A stretch of 64,000 nt of DNA from Dulcicalothrix desertica PCC 7102 (GCF_003991905.1 NZ_RSCL01000005.1:62001-126000), one strand, 5' to 3'; numbered from the stretch's first letter, positions 52,798 to 62,011 are shown. Numbers and translations: made by a program. The notes: generated by a model from the sequence alone, not told the origin.

Positions 52798-53634
52798 GTG
52801 AATATCGGTATATTAGGACTTGGATTAATTGGTGGCTCCTTGGGTTTAGATTTACGAGCTTGCGGACATCATGTAATTGGTGTGTCGCGACGTGCTTCAA
52901 CTATAGAGACAGCAGTTGCCATCGGTTGTGTTGACTCTTCGTCAGTTGACATTGATGTACTTGGCGCCGCAGAGGTGGTATTTATATGTACACCTCTTGG
53001 GCTTATTGTGCCCAGTATTGAGCAATTGATAACGGTATTGCCAAAATCGACTGTTTTAACGGATGTCGGTTCAGTAAAAACACCGATAGTTGAAGCAGCA
53101 TCACCACTATGGTCTAATTTCGTTGGTGGACATCCAATGGCAGGAACGGCTGATAGTGGTATTGAAGCAGCCTTAAAAAACTTATTCGTACAAAGACCAT
53201 ACGTGTTAACACCAACATCTGCAACACCTGCGTCTGCTGTTGAGGTAGTGTCCGAATTAGTAAAGCAATTAAACTCCAATATTTACTACTGCGCTCCAGA
53301 ACAGCACGACCGAGCGGTTAGTTGGATTTCTCATTTGCCCGTAATGGTAAGTGCTTCGTTAATAGCGTCATGTATAAGAGAAACAGATAATCAAGTTTTA
53401 CAGCTAGCTCAAAACTTAGCAAGCTCTGGTTTTAAAGATACAAGTCGTGTTGGTGGGGGTAATCCCGAATTAGGCGTAATGATGGCAAAATATAATCGTG
53501 AAGCTTTATTAACATCAATGCATCAATATCGCCACCAGTTTGATGAAATTATTAATTTAATCGAGCAAGAAGATTGGGAAAGCTTAGAAAATATATTAAA
53601 GTCTAATCAAAACAGGCGCCCGGATTTTTTGTAA
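52798..53634 (+). CDS. tyrA: Arogenate/prephenate dehydrogenase
   Basis: A 278-residue NAD(P)-dependent dehydrogenase of tyrosine synthesis. It starts with GTG and the Rossmann motif GLGLIGGS (residues about 6-13), followed by VIGVSRR, where the Arg pair suggests NADP preference, FICTPLGLI, DVGSVKTPIVEAA, and the catalytic GGHPMAGT, then DRAVSWISHLPVM. Cyanobacterial enzymes generally use arogenate. The upstream A+T-rich region shared with the divergent pentapeptide gene is only 44 bp, so the promoters must overlap. Confidence 0.94.
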   Translation: MNIGILGLGLIGGSLGLDLRACGHHVIGVSRRASTIETAVAIGCVDSSSVDIDVLGAAEVVFICTPLGLIVPSIEQLITVLPKSTVLTDVGSVKTPIVEAASPLWSNFVGGHPMAGTADSGIEAALKNLFVQRPYVLTPTSATPASAVEVVSELVKQLNSNIYYCAPEQHDRAVSWISHLPVMVSASLIASCIRETDNQVLQLAQNLASSGFKDTSRVGGGNPELGVMMAKYNREALLTSMHQYRHQFDEIINLIEQEDWESLENILKSNQNRRPDFL

Positions 53635-53734
53635 ATATTAAGACGCTGGCAACGGATAAGAGCGGATGTAACGGATGGGGGGATATAAATTGTAAAATGA
53701 GATAAAGCACGCTTTGTGAATAGAGGTTAGGGAA

Positions 53735-54322
53735 ATGGTGTTACAAACTGAAAAACGTGATTATACTCTAGAGGAATATTTAGAGCTTGAAGACCAAGCA
53801 GAATATAGAAGTGAATACCTTGATGGAGAAATTATACCAATGACTGGGGACACTACCAATCATAATAAGATTGCTGGTAATTTTTATAAAAAGTTTCCTC
53901 TTGTAATCAATGACCAAAATTATGAGACTTACATTAGTGATGTCAAAGTATGGATACCTCGTTACGGTCTATCCACTTACCCTGATGTCATGGTGATTAA
54001 AGGGAAACCTGTATATAAAGGTACTGGTACATCAACTATTACTAACCCGTCAATTATTGTAGAAGTTTTGTTTAACTCTACAAAAAACTATGATAGAACC
54101 GATAAGTTTAAATACTACCGTTCCATTCCTGAGTTTGAGGAGTATATTTTGATTGACCAGTATAGTTACTCTATTGAACAGTATACAAAAACATCTCCAG
54201 GAAAATGGTTATTTAAAGAATACGAAGGGGAAGATGCAATTTTAGAGCTTGAGTCAGTGGAATTTGAAATTAGCTTTAAAGATATTTACACACGGGTTGA
54301 TTTTAATTTGGTTGAAGAATGA
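53735..54322 (+). CDS. Uma2 family (PD-(D/E)XK) endonuclease-like protein
   Basis: A 195-residue member of the Uma2/DUF820 group, very abundant in cyanobacteria. Motifs: YTLEEYLELE, EYLDGEIIPMTG, the acidic YPDVMVI, and PSIIVEVLFNSTKNYDRTDKFKYYRSIPEFEEYILIDQ, which supplies the E-x-K part. Predicted nuclease fold; the biological function is unknown and may be linked to mobile DNA. An E-type repeat precedes it at about 53645-53675. Its stop codon abuts the stop of the convergent histidine kinase gene. Confidence 0.9.
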   Translation: MVLQTEKRDYTLEEYLELEDQAEYRSEYLDGEIIPMTGDTTNHNKIAGNFYKKFPLVINDQNYETYISDVKVWIPRYGLSTYPDVMVIKGKPVYKGTGTSTITNPSIIVEVLFNSTKNYDRTDKFKYYRSIPEFEEYILIDQYSYSIEQYTKTSPGKWLFKEYEGEDAILELESVEFEISFKDIYTRVDFNLVEE

Positions 54323-56479
54323 TTAATTAGTTAATTGTTCTTGTGATGGTGGAATTCTGATAATAAATGTTGTGCCTTCACCCGGCGCCGAAAGGCATTG
54401 TATAGAGCCATTATGTTTTTGGGTAATTATTTGATGACAAATAGATAAACCCATACCTGTACCTTTACCGACTGGTTTAGTGGTAAAGAAAGGGTCGAAT
54501 ATTTTAGCTAGTGCTTCTTTAGGAATTCCAACTCCATTATCAGAAATGCAAATAGCTATGTTATTATTGTTTGTAAGTTCAGTGGCGATGTATATTGTCG
54601 GTTTATTGTTTATCGAGTTGTTTACTAATGATGCGTTGGTAATTAAAGATTTATCAAATGCATCGATTGCGTTAGTTAAAAGATTTAAAAATACTTGATT
54701 TAACTGTCCTGCATAACATTCAATTAAAGGTAAATCACCGTATTCTTTCACTACTTCAATATGGATACGATTGTTTTGTTTGAGACGATGCTCTAATATC
54801 ATTAAAGAACTATCAATTCCTTCGTGTAGATTAACTTTTTTATACTCTGCTTCGTCCATTCGGGAAAAATTACGCAGCGAAAGGACTATTTTTTTGATAC
54901 GGTCTGCCCCAATTTTGATAGATTGAAGTAATTTGGGCAAATCTTCCATTATATATTCTAGTTCGGTAGTGTCAATTTGAGGTATACTTTGATTATTTAT
55001 AATTGCATGATTTAAATTTTCTTGGTAAGCGATAATTAAGTTAAATAAATATTGAACATATTCGCGTGCAGGTTCAATATTCCCATATATAAAACTAATT
55101 GGGTTATTGATTTCATGTGCAATTCCTGCTACTAGTTGTCCTAGTGATGACATTTTCTCATTGTGAATAAATTGGGTTTGTGTACGCTGTATTTCTTGAA
55201 GCGCATTTGCTAATTCTTGTGATTGCTGCTTTATTTTCTCTTGCGCTAGTTTTTGCTCGGTAATATCAATAAATATGCCATTATGCAATACATTTCTAGA
55301 TTTTTCTCCAACTGGTTCAGATTGACCGTAAATCCACTTTTGCTTACCAGAACGAGTGATAATGCGAAATTCAGAAACCCAAGGTGCATGTTGATGTACA
55401 GCAGAGTTTATAGAAAATATTAGTGAAGTAAAATCTTCTGGATGAATCAAAGGCAAAATAGGATTACTCCCTTCTGTAAGCTCAGACTCATCTAACTCAA
55501 ATATGATTTTAGCTTTAGAGCTTAAATAATTAAAATGTGATTCTCCAGTTTTTAAGTCAAACTCATGCTGATAAATTGTTCCAGGTACTAAGCTATTGAT
55601 ATTAATCAGACGCTGTTCTCGTTCTCTCAATGCAATTTCTGCTTGTTTACGCTCGCTAATATCACGCACAACTGCTAAAAGGTGAGGTTTTCCACTATAA
55701 ATACATCTACTAGCGTTAACTTCTACGTCAAAATTAGTACCGTTTTTACGTATATCAATAGCTTGGCACCTATAATCATTCCCATTTCTAACAGTTTCCA
55801 GAAATTGCTCAAATTTATGCTGGGAGTTAGGATGAATGTATGCTGTTGGTGGTAACTTAATAAATTCGTCGTAAGAATAACCGTGCATTTTACAAGTTGC
55901 AGGATTAACTTCTACTAAATTTGCTGTTTCCATATCGAAAATTAATATTCCGTCGGTGACAGCTTCAAAAATATTACGGTATTCTATAGCTTTCTTTTCG
56001 AGTGCTTTTTTCGTTGCCATTTCGACTGTGACATCACGTGAAATACCCACAGTCATGACAACTTCGCCCTGAGCGTTGCGTACAGCAGATTTTGTGGTAT
56101 TCAAGACACGAACTTTTCTATCATGTCTTAATGCGCGTTCTTTGGGAATAACTAGAGTTTGTCCGGTTTCAAAAACATACTGGTCGTCTTTTATATATTT
56201 TTGCGTATGTTCGGGTTCATCAAAAGCAATATCAGTAATACCTTGTAACTCATCCTTGGTCATGCCATAAAATTCACAAAATGCTTTATTCGCCCATATA
56301 ATTTGTGAATCGGCGCCTTTAATTAGAACCAAGTCATTGATAGCATCTAATATTTGATGATATGTACTTTCTGTCTGGCGTAGTGCTGCTTCTAACTGCG
56401 TTTGCTGTGAGAAGGCGGTTTCTAGCTCAGAAATGCGCGCTTGCAAAGTATTCAATTCATGAAGCAGTTCGGTAGACAT
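54323..56479 (-). CDS. PAS-domain sensor histidine kinase
   Basis: A 718-residue soluble kinase. After a short coiled coil (residues 1-30) come three PAS/PAC units (about 35-150, 165-280, 290-410: e.g. DAINDLVLIKGADSQIIWAN, AVTDGILIFDMETANLVEVN, REFRIITRSGKQKWIYGQS) and a second coiled coil (QQSQELANALQEIQRTQTQF). The HisKA box is GQLVAGIAHEINNPISFIYG with His about 454; the catalytic ATPase has LNLLTNAIDAF, ICISDNGVGIP and GTGMGLSICHQII. No membrane segment, so it senses a cytoplasmic or membrane-diffusing signal, possibly redox or light. No response regulator gene is adjacent. Confidence 0.93.
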   Translation of the reverse strand: MSTELLHELNTLQARISELETAFSQQTQLEAALRQTESTYHQILDAINDLVLIKGADSQIIWANKAFCEFYGMTKDELQGITDIAFDEPEHTQKYIKDDQYVFETGQTLVIPKERALRHDRKVRVLNTTKSAVRNAQGEVVMTVGISRDVTVEMATKKALEKKAIEYRNIFEAVTDGILIFDMETANLVEVNPATCKMHGYSYDEFIKLPPTAYIHPNSQHKFEQFLETVRNGNDYRCQAIDIRKNGTNFDVEVNASRCIYSGKPHLLAVVRDISERKQAEIALREREQRLININSLVPGTIYQHEFDLKTGESHFNYLSSKAKIIFELDESELTEGSNPILPLIHPEDFTSLIFSINSAVHQHAPWVSEFRIITRSGKQKWIYGQSEPVGEKSRNVLHNGIFIDITEQKLAQEKIKQQSQELANALQEIQRTQTQFIHNEKMSSLGQLVAGIAHEINNPISFIYGNIEPAREYVQYLFNLIIAYQENLNHAIINNQSIPQIDTTELEYIMEDLPKLLQSIKIGADRIKKIVLSLRNFSRMDEAEYKKVNLHEGIDSSLMILEHRLKQNNRIHIEVVKEYGDLPLIECYAGQLNQVFLNLLTNAIDAFDKSLITNASLVNNSINNKPTIYIATELTNNNNIAICISDNGVGIPKEALAKIFDPFFTTKPVGKGTGMGLSICHQIITQKHNGSIQCLSAPGEGTTFIIRIPPSQEQLTN

Positions 56480-56770
56480 AATAACACACTCAAATATTTT
56501 TTTGCTATGAAAGCTTATTTATAGAGTGCCCAGGTTTTAAGCAAAATACACATAATAGCGTAAATCTTCATCTGATAAAGCTGGATAGGAGAGGAAAAAA
56601 CAGGTTGTTTCAAATAATGAAACGACATAGGGACTTGGACAAAGTATGGCTTAAGGTAGAAACTAATATACGTATCGCAGTACATACAGTCTTAATACCC
56701 GTGCAACAAAAGCTTCACAACGAGTATCTAGATTGGAAGTACTTCTTCTAAAATATATTGCTTACACCAA

Positions 56771-58018
56771 ATGTTAAACAAAGAACCACACGACCAATAT
56801 AGTAACGAATCGAATAATCAAACTCCTAACTCCAAGCGTCATCGACTTTGGGGAAGAGCTATTTTTAATCTATCCCTGGTATTAGTCGGGTCAGGTATGA
56901 CGCTTGCAGGTGGTTATATTGCTGGACAGCAACAAAAAGATGCATCGAACCTTGTTGTTGGGTCGGTGAAAGCTGCTTCTGCTGCCATTGGGGAGTCAAA
57001 TTTTGTAACCAACGTTGTCAACAAAGTTGGGCCTGCGGTTGTTCGGATAGATTCTGCGCGTACCGTCAAAGCTTCGTTACCCGATGAATTCAATGACCCG
57101 TTTTTCCGTCGCTTTTTTGGCGCCCAAGGACAAATTCCTCAGCAAAAGCGAGTCGAGCGTGGTACAGGTTCAGGGTTTATTCTCAGTGCAGATGGTCGCA
57201 TTTTGACGAATGCCCATGTAATTGACGGCGCCGATACAGTAAAAGTAACGTTGAAAGATGGTCGTAGTTTTCAAGGTAAAGTTATTGGTAAAGACGAATT
57301 AACTGATGTTGCGGTTGTAAAGATTCAGGCAAACAACTTACCAACGGTAACAATTGGAAATTCCGACAAACTGCAAGCTGGTGAATCAGCTATTGCTATT
57401 GGGAACCCGCTTGGTTTGGATAATACAGTTACTACAGGGGTGATTAGTGCTACTGGTCGTAGTAGTAATTCAATTGGCGCCCAAGATAAGCGTGTTAGTT
57501 ACATTCAAACCGATGCAGCAATTAACCCAGGTAACTCAGGTGGTCCATTGCTCAACTCCAGGGGTGAAGTTGTTGGGATGAATACCGCTATTATTCAAGG
57601 AGCGCAAGGTTTAGGGTTTGCAATTCCAATTGGCACAGCGCAGCGCATCTCAAACCAATTAATTGCAACAGGTAAAGTTCAACATCCTTACTTGGGTATT
57701 CAAATGCAAGCTTTGAGCCAGGAGTTGAAAGAAAATATTAACTCTGACCCAAATAGCGGTTTAAATGTTGACAGCGATAAAGGTGTTTTGGTACGTCGTG
57801 TAGTTCCCAACTCTCCCGCAGCACAAGCAGGAATTCGTGCAGGTGACATTATTCAAAAACTTAATGGTCAACCCGTTGCTGATGCATCGAGCGTTCAAAA
57901 AGTTGTCGAAGATAGCAAAATCGGCGCCGATTTACGTATGGATGTACGTCGCAATGGTCAAAATGTAGTTGTTTCTGTTCGTCCTGGAGCTTTCCCAACT
58001 CAAGCACAACCACAATAA
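56771..58018 (+). CDS. HtrA/DegP-type serine protease with PDZ domain
   Basis: A 415-residue Deg protease. An N-terminal membrane segment (about 25-48) anchors it; the trypsin-like catalytic triad is His149 ([10 protein letters not shown]), Asp179 ([10 protein letters not shown]) and Ser256 (NPGNSGGPL), followed by one PDZ domain (about 305-405: [22 protein letters not shown]). It degrades misfolded proteins in the periplasm or thylakoid lumen. Cyanobacteria have HtrA, HhoA and HhoB; the sequence does not tell me which one this is. The start [12 protein letters not shown] is credible. Hairpins follow the stop. Confidence 0.94.
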   Translation: MLNKEPHDQYSNESNNQTPNSKRHRLWGRAIFNLSLVLVGSGMTLAGGYIAGQQQKDASNLVVGSVKAASAAIGESNFVTNVVNKVGPAVVRIDSARTVKASLPDEFNDPFFRRFFGAQGQIPQQKRVERGTGSGFILSADGRILTNAHVIDGADTVKVTLKDGRSFQGKVIGKDELTDVAVVKIQANNLPTVTIGNSDKLQAGESAIAIGNPLGLDNTVTTGVISATGRSSNSIGAQDKRVSYIQTDAAINPGNSGGPLLNSRGEVVGMNTAIIQGAQGLGFAIPIGTAQRISNQLIATGKVQHPYLGIQMQALSQELKENINSDPNSGLNVDSDKGVLVRRVVPNSPAAQAGIRAGDIIQKLNGQPVADASSVQKVVEDSKIGADLRMDVRRNGQNVVVSVRPGAFPTQAQPQ

Positions 58019-58294
58019 CGCAATGATGTAAAGACGTTAGATGTAACGTCTCTACATCATTGTGATTTTGAATACTCTGAAACCCTAGAATAGCTCAATA
58101 TGTCCAGGTGAATGAGATAAGTAAATCTCATAGTTGGCATTAGTTTTTTATTGTCAAGTACTCTTGCTAAATTGTTACAAAAGTTTTAATATCTTAACAA
58201 AAAAAACCCGGTTTATGACAAAAACCGGGTTTATAAGGTTTTAAGTTGTAAATATAGTAAAAGTTTTATTGATTATTACATTTTCTCCCAATCT

Positions 58295-58325
58295 CCTCGA
58301 TTCACTCAAAGAATCGAGGTTTTTT
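58295..58325 (+). terminator. Strong rho-independent terminator
   Basis: CCTCGATTC (58295-58303) and GAATCGAGG (58311-58319) form a perfect 9-bp stem with a 7-nt loop, followed by six T (58320-58325). It is about 280 bp after the HtrA stop, which is far for that gene; it may end a separate small transcript. Confidence 0.8.
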
Positions 58326-58336
58326 GTGTATTTCAA

Positions 58337-58417
58337 AGAAACCCGGTTTCTACGCTTTCATTGTCGCAGACAAATCTTAATTTGTATCACAGATTTAAAT
58401 GAAGAAACTGGGTTTCT
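58337..58417. repeat. B-type doublet (REPIN-like), longer spacer
   Basis: AGAAACCCGGTTTCT (58337-58351) and AGAAACTGGGTTTCT (58403-58417; one change from the consensus), 51 bp apart. Confidence 0.82.
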
Positions 58418-58579
58418 AAAATTTGAGGTTTTTTGAAGCGCTATCTATCGCAAAATTGTATTTTTTTAAGGTAAATAAATCTAAGCTTTATAGCATACCA
58501 GTAGGGTTACAAATAATATTAAACGGGTGGTGTGCGTTATACGGGGAAAAATCCAAAACGAAGCGTAAAGCGGAAATTG

Positions 58580-58858
58580 CTAATTCAGGTATAGTGACAA
58601 GCTTAAAGCAAGAAGGGCGCCTGCGACAGGAACAGCGGTGCCAAACTCTAATCTACGCTTTTTGAGAATCTCAAGCACAGAGATTGGAATGATGAGGGGC
58701 CACAGAATAGTGGTGATGCAACACATAACGAAAGATAAGAAAGTGTCTTCTACAGACGAACTGGGGTGACGCAACGCAAATATTATCCAATTAAAGAAAA
58801 AACAGAAGGTCACTAACACATAACTAATAACCATAATCAGTTCAGTTTTGTTCACCAT
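58580..58858 (-). CDS. Small hypothetical membrane protein
   Basis: A 92-residue protein with hydrophobic helices at about 8-30 (ISYVLVTFCFFFNWIIFAL), 40-64 (FLSFVMCCITTILWPLIIPISVL) and 74-90. Between them a short acidic loop. The start MVNKTELIMVI is preceded by GGAGAGT about 7 bp upstream, a good ribosome-binding site. I do not recognise the family. It is single, with long gene-free stretches on both sides. Confidence 0.65.
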   Translation of the reverse strand: MVNKTELIMVISYVLVTFCFFFNWIIFALRHPSSSVEDTFLSFVMCCITTILWPLIIPISVLEILKKRRLEFGTAVPVAGALLALSLSLYLN

Positions 58859-59558
58859 AGACTCTCCTTAATATTGTGGTATTGACATCAGACAGAAAGC
58901 TAAATTAGCTGTATTGAACATATACGCGCTTATTGAATAGATGTTAGTTGAATTCTTGAAACTAATAAATCAGTACATTCACTTATTTTTAAATCACCAT
59001 ACATCAATCCACAATTATACTTGTTGACTTATTTTTACTTCACTAACTTTTAGTCTAAAATTTACAAGACCAAGGTGTAGATATCATCATCTGGTTAGTT
59101 TTGGATAATAATCTGTCAAATTCTTACGTACAAAGACTTATATCGCCAAAAATACTTCATATTAGCTTTATATTTCATTCAAAATAACCTGTATAATTTG
59201 TATTATTTTTTTGTCAAAAAAATAGTAATAACATGTAGTTACTGAATACTCTCTTCGTAAATAAAGAGACTAGACAGGATGAAAATAATAGTTATAATCG
59301 CACCCTGAGAGGATATTAAACATATTTTTTTCCTTGCCGGAAATTATTAGTAATGCTTATAGATGCAGTGTGGTGTTACCTTAGTTACCAATTACACAAC
59401 ATAACCTACTATCAAGCAATTAACTTGATAGTAGGTTATGTAGAAATATTGCGAGAATTTAAAGATTTTAAGTTTTTTATGGTGTAGATAAGAAATCGCG
59501 GTTAGCTTTGAAGAAAGAAATTTTGACTCACAAAATTTTTGTTACCTATTATACACCT
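58859..59558. other. Long gene-free A+T-rich stretch
   Basis: About 700 bp between the small membrane gene and the zinc-ribbon gene. It is very A+T-rich, with the only notable element a perfect 18-bp-stem hairpin at 59399-59441. A TTGACTTATTTTTACTTC stretch near 59022 could be a promoter -35 box, but I find no matching -10 at the normal distance. No tRNA-like fold and no convincing open frame were seen. Confidence 0.6.
59399..59441. repeat. Perfect 18-bp-stem hairpin
   Basis: ACATAACCTACTATCAAG (59399-59416) and its exact complement (59424-59441) with loop CAATTAA. No T-run follows. It does not belong to repeat families A to E and was seen only once. Confidence 0.8.
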
Positions 59559-59714
59559 ATGAATTCTTGTCCCTGTTGTTCTGACAGACTTTTGCGACAT
59601 GTCCGAAAGACTGAAGTTTACTGGTTCTGTCGTAACTGTCGCCAAGTTATGCCTGTGCTAATCTGGAAAAAACACGCATCTTCACTCGAATCTGTAAAAA
59701 CTATAACCAGCTAG
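59559..59714 (+). CDS. Small zinc-ribbon protein
   Basis: A 51-residue protein starting MNSCPCCSDRLLRHVRKTEVYWFCRNCRQVMPVL. The two CxxC pairs (CPCC and CRNC) form a zinc ribbon. Similar short proteins with the same pattern occur in many copies in heterocystous cyanobacteria; function unknown. Homologues begin at MNSCPCC, so the ATG at 59559 is taken as start; a TTG at 59508 in the same frame is less likely. It converges with the PPK2 gene 9 bp on. Confidence 0.75.
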   Translation: MNSCPCCSDRLLRHVRKTEVYWFCRNCRQVMPVLIWKKHASSLESVKTITS

Positions 59715-59723
59715 TCACTTGAT

Positions 59724-60590
59724 TTAAGATGCTTCGCTTTCTAGAACAGCTTTGGCTTTGAGAAGTTGTTGACGGTGTTCGTCGCTAAGAGTTGGATATT
59801 CCAAGTCGAGTTGTTTGAGCTTGCTACAAATAATATCGGCAACTGCAAGACGTGCAAACCACTTGTGATTACTTGGGATAATATACCAAGGCGCCCAGTC
59901 AGTACTAGTATGATTGAATACGTCCTCGTAAGCTTCCATATAATCGTCCCAATATGCGCGTTCTTCAACGTCGCTCATAGAAAACTTCCAATTTTTTTCA
60001 GGCAATTCAATTCGCCGCAAAAATCGCCTTTTTTGTTCAGATTTTGATATATTTAGAAAAAATTTGAGAATAACAGTACCATTGTTTGTCAAGTATTTTT
60101 CATAATTATTAATATCCTCAAATCGCTGTTTCCATATTTTTTTACCTGGTGAATGAGGCAAACGCTCGTTTAGCAGAATATGAGGATGAACACGAGCAAT
60201 TAGTACTTCTTCGTAATACGAACGATTAAAAATACCAATTCGACCGCGTTCGGGTAGAGCTTTTGTACTGCGCCATAAAAAATCATGGTCTAATTCTTCT
60301 GTACTTGGAGACTTAAAACTGTAAACTTGACACCCTTGAGGATTAATTCCTGACATCACATGTTTTATTGTGCTGTCTTTGCCTGCTGCGTCCATTGCTT
60401 GGAATATTATTAATAGAGCGTATTGATCATGAGCATAGAGAATATCTTGGTATTTTCCTATTCGCTCGATACCTACTCGTAGTTTTTCCGAAGCATCGGT
60501 TTTATCTCCATATTGCGCTGTGTATTCAGGGTCATAATCTTTGAGAGAAAACTTGGCGCCTGGTTTTGCAATAAAATTATCGCGGTTCAT
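59724..60590 (-). CDS. PPK2-family polyphosphate kinase (polyphosphate:nucleotide phosphotransferase)
   Basis: A 288-residue enzyme that moves phosphate between polyphosphate and nucleotides. Walker A is FQAMDAAGKDSTIKHV (about 68-83), Walker B lies in GRIGIFNRSYYEEVLIARVHP, with RIELPEKNWKFSMSDVEERAYWDDYMEAYEDVF as the lid/substrate helices and SNHKWFARLAVADII near the end. One PPK2 domain, so it belongs to the short AMP/ADP-phosphorylating type; which nucleotide is used is not evident. It overlaps the upstream 109-residue gene by 4 bp, indicating translational coupling. Confidence 0.93.
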   Translation of the reverse strand: MNRDNFIAKPGAKFSLKDYDPEYTAQYGDKTDASEKLRVGIERIGKYQDILYAHDQYALLIIFQAMDAAGKDSTIKHVMSGINPQGCQVYSFKSPSTEELDHDFLWRSTKALPERGRIGIFNRSYYEEVLIARVHPHILLNERLPHSPGKKIWKQRFEDINNYEKYLTNNGTVILKFFLNISKSEQKRRFLRRIELPEKNWKFSMSDVEERAYWDDYMEAYEDVFNHTSTDWAPWYIIPSNHKWFARLAVADIICSKLKQLDLEYPTLSDEHRQQLLKAKAVLESEAS

Positions 60591-60916
60591 ATTATGCCTC
60601 CTAGTGGGTCAGGTTTACATATGCCCAATTCTTGTAACTTGATTCTTACATCATCCCACTCGGTGCCGCAGTAATAGTACTTTTTATCAAGAATATCCGC
60701 TATATAATAACCTTGCTTACCACCATTGATACGAAACAACTCAATGGCAATCTTTTTACTAGAAGTACCAAAAGCTGCAAGTAAAGCTTTGTGAGATAAC
60801 CAAGGTGCGTTAAATAAATTTAAAAATGGTTTCCCTTTACCAAAAGCCCAACCGTCACTTCGTCGTTCAACAATTCGATAGTAAACTGGGTAATAGACAG
60901 TATCTGAATCTGACAT
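60587..60916 (-). CDS. Conserved hypothetical coupled to PPK2
   Basis: A 109-residue soluble protein: MSDSDTVYYPVYYRIVERRSDGWAFGKGK..., with aromatic-rich strands and the segment GYYIADILDKKYYYCGTEWDDVRIKLQELGI. I do not recognise a domain. The 4-bp overlap with the PPK2 gene downstream shows an operon, so a regulatory or partner role in polyphosphate metabolism is possible. No signal peptide or membrane segment. Confidence 0.7.
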   Translation of the reverse strand: MSDSDTVYYPVYYRIVERRSDGWAFGKGKPFLNLFNAPWLSHKALLAAFGTSSKKIAIELFRINGGKQGYYIADILDKKYYYCGTEWDDVRIKLQELGICKPDPLGGII

Positions 60917-61005
60917 TGTTTATATTTGAGTTTATTTAGCAAAAATATTAAAATGAAGGAAGCCCCTAGACTATTATTCTAGGGACAGAGATCTATTAAG
61001 TTAGA

Positions 61006-61200
61006 TTAGTTACGGTCGTCTTGGGACTCGTCATGTGGCTCATCTACCACATCGTCAATATCGTTTTTCACGACTTCCGAGTTAACGAGGTATATCTCGT
61101 CATCGACTTTATTACGCTTTTCCCATTGACCAAGTAAAGTACGAATAAAGATTTTGACGGGATTCCAAAATCCTCGATGACCGTTACCATTTTTTCCCAA
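61006..61200 (-). CDS. Small hypothetical protein with TTG start
   Basis: A 64-residue protein, basic at the N-terminus (GKNGNGHRGFWNPVKIFIRTLLGQWEKRNKV) and very acidic at the end (DDVVDEPHDESQDDRN). The start is TTG, supported by a perfect AAAGGAGGT seven bases upstream, the strongest ribosome-binding site I saw in this region. An amphipathic or membrane-touching helix near residues 12-27 is possible. Family unknown. Confidence 0.65.
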   Translation of the reverse strand: MGKNGNGHRGFWNPVKIFIRTLLGQWEKRNKVDDEIYLVNSEVVKNDIDDVVDEPHDESQDDRN

Positions 61201-61370
61201 ATTATTACCTCCTTTTTTTACTACTGGGGACTATATTTGTGTCCCCATATTTATTTTATTACAAGAAAATGTGCGTAATCTACTGTTATTTTATAAAGTT
61301 AATATTTCTTATTTATTGCAGCTTTTACAGGTTTATTTGTCTTTTTATAAGGATATAATTTTATACGAAA

Positions 61371-61802
61371 TTATATACTAGCGTAGACAAAATAATTATT
61401 TTTATCTATAGTTATAGCAATTTGATGACCTGCAAATAAATCATTGTCATCGTAGTAAAATGTAATTTCACCATTTGGATGAAATACCAAACAGTTTAAG
61501 ACTATTAGTTTTTTGAAAGCTTGAGATGAGACTAGCTCTTCATCTTCTTCTAACCATGAATTATTTTTGAGTTTCAATAGCTGCTCAACAGCGTATTGTT
61601 TTGTAACCTCAATATAGTGTGTTAACTGAAGAAAAACATCTACTGCTTTGTTTAAGGAGTCTTCTGTTGAACTTTTATCGTCTAACTCAAGAATCAGTCG
61701 AATAGATATTTCTTCAAAATTAATTTCTCCTTTATAGCAATCCAATTCAGCGTTATAAAACAAATTACCAAGAACTGGGCTGTTAATATGGAAATTACTC
61801 AT
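61371..61802 (-). CDS. DUF2262-like protein
   Basis: A 143-residue soluble protein. The pattern LKNNSWLEEDEELVSSQAFKKLIVLNCLVFHPNGEITFYYDDNDLFAGHQIAITID matches the C-terminal half of DUF2262 as I remember it, including the YxDxDLFxGHxI core. Function unknown; members often sit near polymorphic toxin or immunity genes, although no toxin is seen here. A 52-residue gene lies 50 bp upstream on the same strand. Possibly an immunity or accessory protein. Confidence 0.75.
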   Translation of the reverse strand: MSNFHINSPVLGNLFYNAELDCYKGEINFEEISIRLILELDDKSSTEDSLNKAVDVFLQLTHYIEVTKQYAVEQLLKLKNNSWLEEDEELVSSQAFKKLIVLNCLVFHPNGEITFYYDDNDLFAGHQIAITIDKNNYFVYASI

Positions 61803-61852
61803 TGATTTAAAAAATAATTTTATTGGCTATTTTTTTGCTGTTTTACTTTTTC

Positions 61853-62011
61853 CTAAATGATTTTTTTTACTTCTTCAATTTCAGCCTGAGATGTTGGAAA
61901 TGCGAATATTAATTGCGGCACCGAGCCTATGAAACGGTCAACAAAGGCATAAAATGCTGCTTGGTCATCTTGATGACTAATTAAGTAAGCTCTAAGTTCG
62001 GCTTTTGTCAT
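61853..62011 (-). CDS. Small DUF6887-like protein
   Basis: A 52-residue frame, MTKAELRAYLISHQDDQAAF followed by YAFVDRFIGSVPQ, with an acidic end (SQAEIEEVKKII). The start resembles the small cyanobacterial proteins beginning MTKAELRAYV(L)xHRxD that are grouped as DUF6887 and often occur in pairs like toxin-antitoxin genes. The longer tail after residue 30 differs from what I recall. It reads on the same strand as the DUF2262-like gene. Confidence 0.6.
   Translation of the reverse strand: MTKAELRAYLISHQDDQAAFYAFVDRFIGSVPQLIFAFPTSQAEIEEVKKII

Larger units (their letters stand above)
58019..58579. other. Gene-free stretch with hairpins and repeats after the HtrA gene
   Basis: About 560 bp. 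It begins with a diverged C-type hairpin (58021-58062; 19-bp arms with one mismatch) that can serve the HtrA transcript, then a small hairpin ATGAGAT/ATCTCAT (58112-58128), a close pair of AAACCCGGTTT and AAACCGGGTTT (about 58204-58232), a strong terminator (58295-58325) and a B-type doublet (58337-58417). I see no protein-coding frame that is convincing. Confidence 0.65.

Noticed and set aside
58423-58665. 80-codon plus-strand frame before the small membrane gene
   Set aside because: It overlaps the minus-strand membrane gene, starts in a B-type repeat doublet, and shows no recognisable domain or ribosome-binding site.
59014-59060. TTGACT followed by TAAAAT as a promoter
   Set aside because: The distance between the two boxes is about 26 bp, too long for a sigma-70 type promoter.
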